A stretch of 55,849 nt of DNA from Bacteroidia bacterium (lineage in GTDB: Bacteria > Bacteroidota > Bacteroidia > Flavobacteriales > Flavobacteriaceae): positions 1 to 55,849 of the forward strand of contig JAUIBP010000016.1 of assembly GCA_030427735.1 (NCBI GenBank), read 5' to 3'. A program made the translations under genes and the position numbers. Position 1 is the stretch's first letter. Every line of letters begins with the position of its first letter. Of this stretch, positions 52,315-55,849 are shown in pieces. Below the pieces are notes generated by a model. The model searched no databases. It was not told the DNA's origin and saw nothing but the letters and a program-made list of their open reading frames with translations.

Positions 52315-52854
52315 TCAGTTCTTTGTTATAAGTGTTTTTAGTTTTTTGTTTATATAGATTATTCCTGCAATTAATCCAAATAAACCTCCTAAATAGCTAA
52401 AATTGTGCATTGAACCAACTGCGATAAAATTTTCTTTGTCAATTAAATTATCGGGCATGAACCAACTTAAATCTGAGTATTTTAGAAATAGCCAGCCGTA
52501 AGCCAACCCAATTAACCCTGTTAATAGTGCAATTACCATAGTAACCACAATCGATTTTAAAGTTGTTTTTAGCATTTTATCGTTTGAATGCATTAATCCA
52601 ACTAGGCCTAATATAAGTCCAATTGGTAGACCCATCCACCAAGTTGCCATGAATCCAACAATTGAAACTTCAAATCTTGGATGAGGAAATACTGCTTCAT
52701 TTCCTGCCGTAGCAAGTCCAAATTGATAAAATTTAAATTTTGTATAGTATTCGGGTGAAATTGTATAAGTCAGTTGGTCGTGAAGAACTCCATAAATCCC
52801 ACCTATTAGCGGTGCTATAAGAATTATTAAGATTAGTATCCAGAATTTCTTCAT
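52315..52854 (-). CDS. Four-segment membrane protein of unknown function
   Basis: The 179-residue protein has hydrophobic segments at about 5-25, 70-92, 100-125 and 150-170. Motifs include MATWWMGLPIGLILGLVGLM and HNFSYLGGLFGLIAGIIYIN. No family is recognised. Gaps on both sides are short (67 and 93 bp) and it runs in the same direction as its neighbours. Confidence 0.65.
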   Translation of the reverse strand: MKKFWILILIILIAPLIGGIYGVLHDQLTYTISPEYYTKFKFYQFGLATAGNEAVFPHPRFEVSIVGFMATWWMGLPIGLILGLVGLMHSNDKMLKTTLKSIVVTMVIALLTGLIGLAYGWLFLKYSDLSWFMPDNLIDKENFIAVGSMHNFSYLGGLFGLIAGIIYINKKLKTLITKN

Positions 52855-52947
52855 TAGCGTTTTTAACTCGTTTATAACTCGTTTATAACAATCTCGTATA
52901 ACTGTCAGTTACGGGTAAAATTACCTATTATAAATTGTTGTGCACCG

Positions 52948-53376
52948 TTACTTTTTATACAGTTTTTTAATCATTGAGTAATTTCCGTTAACAAAATGTT
53001 CCAAATAATATAAAGATTTTTCTAAGCTAAATCCCCAAACATCGTCAACTACCATTTTTTCTTTTTCTCCTAATAACCCAAATAAAACTTTTACTTTTTT
53101 GGGTCTATTATACCAAAGAGAAAAATCAAGATTTTGATTTTTATCGTAATGCGCGGTCAAACAAAAACTTTTTCCGTTTTCAATACAAGTAAAGTCGAGA
53201 GAAGGGTCGTAATGAATATTTTCAGGGTTTAGTTTATCCGAAAATTTCAACTTTTCAATCCAAGGATAATTTTTAGCTATTTTCCGTACTTCATTACTAG
53301 AAATTGGATTATTAAGATATTCAATATTTTCTTTTTCAGGATGACAAATAGAATATTTATAGGTCATTTTTTTCAT
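52948..53376 (-). CDS. Hypothetical protein
   Basis: The 142-residue protein has no signal peptide or membrane segment. The body has KIAKNYPWIEKLKFSDKL and FCLTAHYDKNQNLDFSLWYN, and ends with KSLYYLEHFVNGNYSMIKKL. It may be a small soluble protein of the immunity or cassette type. An alternative ATG lies 3 codons later (53367). No family is recognised. Confidence 0.6.
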   Translation of the reverse strand: MKKMTYKYSICHPEKENIEYLNNPISSNEVRKIAKNYPWIEKLKFSDKLNPENIHYDPSLDFTCIENGKSFCLTAHYDKNQNLDFSLWYNRPKKVKVLFGLLGEKEKMVVDDVWGFSLEKSLYYLEHFVNGNYSMIKKLYKK

Positions 53377-53463
53377 CAGTTTAATGGTGTATAACGGTTT
53401 TGGCTATGAAAAGTTTATAAATTTGCAGCTATATCCCGTTTTTTTTAAGTAACAGTTTTTTAT

Positions 53464-53486
53464 AAACATGGTTGCGCCATGTTTTT
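53464..53486 (-). terminator. Terminator hairpin at the end of the second PKD-like lipoprotein gene
   Basis: The arms AAACATGG and CCATGTTT enclose TTGCG. On the minus strand it overlaps the stop codon and is followed by a T-rich tail. Confidence 0.6.
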
Positions 53487-53916
53487 ATTCTTCCATTTCA
53501 ACAAAAATTTCTGTTTCTCCCTCCGAATGGTCAGTTTCAGCCATAACTTTAATAATGCCATTTCCTGAAAAATCAGAATTAAATTTAATGGTAGCAATTG
53601 ATTTTGCAGTTACTGCATCTACAATGCTATTTTCAATATTTAAAATCTCTATACTGCCGTTTTCTATTATCCAATTGAATTGAGGATTTGATATTCCATG
53701 ACTTGTTGCATGTTTAGAAGCATAAGTTATAATCTCATTTGGTGAAGCTAATTCAGCTCCATTTAAACAAATTCCAGATATGGTATTTGGGTTAAATGCT
53801 GTATCACAATCTGTTACACTTTTAGAGTTAATTGAAGGTGCTGATGAATCATCATTTTCTGAACAAGACATTACAAATGATAAAACTAAGAGCAGGTAAA
53901 GAGGTAGATTTTTCAT
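53485..53916 (-). CDS. Lipoprotein with PKD-like domain (paralogue 2)
   Basis: The 143-residue product starts MKNLPLYLLLVLSFVMSCSE with NDDSSAP after the lipobox. The domain aligns with the 51855-52247 protein: ICLNGAELASPNEIITYAS, FNWIIENGSIEILN and ATIKFNSDFSGNGIIKVMA stand for the other's EVASPGE, FDWTIVSG and VTVKFEDDF blocks. So it is a second copy after divergence. The two flank a membrane protein and a small soluble protein. Function is unknown. Confidence 0.72.
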   Translation of the reverse strand: MKNLPLYLLLVLSFVMSCSENDDSSAPSINSKSVTDCDTAFNPNTISGICLNGAELASPNEIITYASKHATSHGISNPQFNWIIENGSIEILNIENSIVDAVTAKSIATIKFNSDFSGNGIIKVMAETDHSEGETEIFVEMEE

Positions 53917-54084
53917 ATTTTTTTTTAATTAATGTACTTTTTAATAGTCTTTAAAATTTTAAAAGGTTGCTTTTTATAAGCTATTTAGTTTTAAATATAG
54001 CACAATTTTCTAATACTCTTAACTTAGTAAGTTGTTTCTTGTAAAAAATATATCTGTTTAAGTTACGTTGTAGGCATTAGTTTT

Positions 54085-54738
54085 TTATTCTATAAATTCC
54101 ATTTCCACTAAAAAGTAATGAGGGATATTAAACTCTTTTCCAAATTGTTCAGGTTCAATATCTGAATAAGCAACTTTACAATATTGTCCAGCTCCACTTT
54201 CAGTTATATATGGTGTTATTACCGCTAATAAATAAAACGGTTTTAAAACATCCTTAATTAAGGGGTTTCTACCTCCAATAAAATCTTTTACAATATATCT
54301 ACTTTTGTTTTTTTCTTGAAGCTTAAAATAAGAATGTTTACTTCCAAAACTTTTTCCTCTAATCCAAATTTTCAAATTCTCTTGGTCAATTTTGGTAAAT
54401 ATCTTTAAAGACATTGATGTAGAGTCAGTTCTAAAGTATTTATTTTTGCTCTCATCAAAAAGAGTATACACGTCCTTTAAATTCCCGTTTTCAAACTCCT
54501 TGAGTTTTAAAATGAACGCTTTGTCCTTTACAGAATTTCCATTAATAGTAAAATTAAATAGACCAATTTTTTCAAAGTCAAAATAATTCTGAAGGTCTTG
54601 ATTTTTGGAGCCAATAGCAATGTTAATTTCTATTTGGTCTTTTGGGTTTATTGTTGTTTTTTGTTTTTCAATTAAATTAGAATTTTGAGCATTTAAAGTC
54701 AGTCCTAAAATGTAAATTAAAATTGTTATTTTTTTCAT
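54085..54738 (-). CDS. Secreted protein of unknown function
   Basis: The 217-residue product has a signal peptide (MKKITILIYILGLTLNAQ). Features are a long beta-rich body with ENLKIWIRGKSFGSKHSYF, and an end with EQFGKEFNIPHYFLVEMEF. No family is recognised. The gene starts 8 bp after the stop of the next lipoprotein gene, so the two are probably co-transcribed. Confidence 0.65.
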   Translation of the reverse strand: MKKITILIYILGLTLNAQNSNLIEKQKTTINPKDQIEINIAIGSKNQDLQNYFDFEKIGLFNFTINGNSVKDKAFILKLKEFENGNLKDVYTLFDESKNKYFRTDSTSMSLKIFTKIDQENLKIWIRGKSFGSKHSYFKLQEKNKSRYIVKDFIGGRNPLIKDVLKPFYLLAVITPYITESGAGQYCKVAYSDIEPEQFGKEFNIPHYFLVEMEFIE

Positions 54739-54746
54739 GATGTTTT

Positions 54747-55148
54747 TTAATTTACAAAAATGTATTCTACAGAAACCAATTCAATTGAATTAATCGTTGC
54801 TAAATCTAATGACTCTTCTTCGTCAAAACTAATAGTACAATCAGAATTTCCCTCAATCAAATAGCAGGGCGAAGAATCAGTTGCAATGTTTGAACTTATT
54901 AGTCCATCTATATTCAGTGTAACTTTATGCGCCCCGTTTACAGGAATATCGTTTGGATTTGTAAACGTTATTTCATAGCGTAATCTCGAAGAATTATTAC
55001 CTGTATCTGGAGTAAATTCGAATAGTATAACTTCATGCGTTACATTTTGTAATTCAGTTTCTTCTTGAGTTATTGTGTCGTCATTTTCAGGGCATCCAAA
55101 TAGAAGAACGAAAGCTGGGAGTAATAAGATAATTTTTTTAATGTTCAT
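54747..55148 (-). CDS. Lipoprotein of unknown function
   Basis: The 133-residue product starts MNIKKIILLLPAFVLLFGCP with ENDDTITQEE after the Cys. The body has a fibronectin- or immunoglobulin-like pattern: HEVILFEFTPDTGNNSSRL and NPNDIPVNGAHKVTLNIDG, ending with IELVSVEYIFVN. No family is recognised. Surface exposure is likely from the acidic export signal. Confidence 0.68.
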   Translation of the reverse strand: MNIKKIILLLPAFVLLFGCPENDDTITQEETELQNVTHEVILFEFTPDTGNNSSRLRYEITFTNPNDIPVNGAHKVTLNIDGLISSNIATDSSPCYLIEGNSDCTISFDEEESLDLATINSIELVSVEYIFVN

Positions 55149-55236
55149 GTTTTTGTTTTTAATTTACCTCAACAATTGGATTTAAGCTTGTGCTGAGCCT
55201 GTTGTAGTTGTTTTAATTATATTTATAAATTTTGGG

Positions 55237-55719
55237 TTATAGTTTTCTATCAAATTCAGATTCATAATACCCGAATCTTATAGTTGCTCTATGGAATATA
55301 AACTCGGTTTCAGTTTCTGTGAATTCAATATTATCAAAGAATATTGTATAATTAGTATTATTTATTCCAGTATGTACTCTTCCAGAAAAAGAAGTGCCAT
55401 CAGTTTCATAATCTTCATGCACTAAACTGTCATAAAATTCAAATGTTGTATTTCCTTCAAACAATCTTGCGCTAATTTTAGCATGAGGAACATTACTTGA
55501 ATGTGTTTTAGTGTAATTTTCAAATCCCAAAAATGTAAATTCAAATCCTTCTCTATCACTAAAAGTCAAACAATCATTTTTTTCTATAATTGTCGATTCA
55601 AGAAACGCAATTTCTGTACAATCATAAATTTGTTCATTGCTTTCTTCGTTATTTTGCTCATTGCTTTCTGAACAAGATAAAACAGGTATTAGTAAAGCTA
55701 AAGTTAAAATTTTTCTCAT
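55237..55719 (-). CDS. Lipoprotein of unknown function
   Basis: The 160-residue product starts MRKILTLALLIPVLSCSESN, with a repeated NEQNNEESNEQ stretch after the Cys. The body has KNDCLTFSDREGFEFTFLG and ATIRFGYYESEFDRKL at the end, so it is a beta-rich domain. No family is recognised. The 130 bp to the right edge of the window hold no gene. Confidence 0.68.
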   Translation of the reverse strand: MRKILTLALLIPVLSCSESNEQNNEESNEQIYDCTEIAFLESTIIEKNDCLTFSDREGFEFTFLGFENYTKTHSSNVPHAKISARLFEGNTTFEFYDSLVHEDYETDGTSFSGRVHTGINNTNYTIFFDNIEFTETETEFIFHRATIRFGYYESEFDRKL

Positions 55720-55849
55720 TTTTCTGTATTATACTGAAATAGGTTGACCTTTTTTCGGTTCATTTTTGCACGATCAAACCATTTTTTTAGCCGTTTAGAA
55801 GGCAAAAAATAATTTGAACTAGGTCTTTTTAAATCGTTAGTTCAGGTAA

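Noticed and set aside
43551-55849. Classical integron cassette array
   Set aside because: No GTTRRRY/RYYYAAC site pairs and no integrase were found, so only a cassette-like array is proposed.

Overview
The window reads as chromosome of a marine-type Flavobacteriaceae (Bacteroidota). It is AT-rich, genes lack clear Shine-Dalgarno sites, several upstream regions carry the Bacteroidota -7 box TAnnTTTG, and many lipoproteins have an acidic stretch just after the lipobox Cys. No rRNA or tRNA gene was seen.

Left part (1-7133): an envelope-sugar cluster with glycosyltransferases of the GT4, GT2 and GT9 types, a TupA-like ATP-grasp protein, a Kdo/WaaP-type kinase and a WaaE-like GT2. One GT4 gene (2520-3631) is split by a single frameshift. 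Housekeeping genes follow: dapD, ruvX, a small secreted protein, def, a DUF5606 gene, mazG and a MarC-type membrane protein.

Centre-left (11246-22322): the most unusual block. A tight seven-gene operon encodes a RhaT-type sugar/H+ symporter, two solute-binding-protein homologues without signal peptides, two tandem class III CoA-transferases lying between them, a Gfo/Idh/MocA oxidoreductase and a MaoC-type hydratase. It ends at a strong terminator (18630-18664). A class V aminotransferase, a PfkB sugar kinase and a second Gfo/Idh/MocA gene follow. This looks like an uncharacterised CoA-dependent route for a sugar-derived acid; the substrate is unknown.

Centre (22514-40725): a DUF779/aldehyde dehydrogenase/AraC trio; a large beta-helix (pectinesterase-like) secreted protein beside a kelch protein; a processive membrane GT2 synthase; maa, serB, a YpfJ-type metallopeptidase, a lipoprotein phosphoesterase, several small lipoproteins and an S41 peptidase.

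Right part (41094-55849): an IS200/IS605-type transposase element, then GNAT, SMR, Crp and DUF1398 genes, then a long one-directional run of small, mostly unrelated secreted, lipoprotein or membrane genes plus a MutS-like ATPase. Related AT-rich motifs recur in the gaps of this run, which therefore resembles a gene-cassette array.

Seven copies of a palindrome-rich repeat of about 145-205 bp are scattered from 22346 to 46474. They share both ends with the transposase element and look like non-autonomous derivatives of it.
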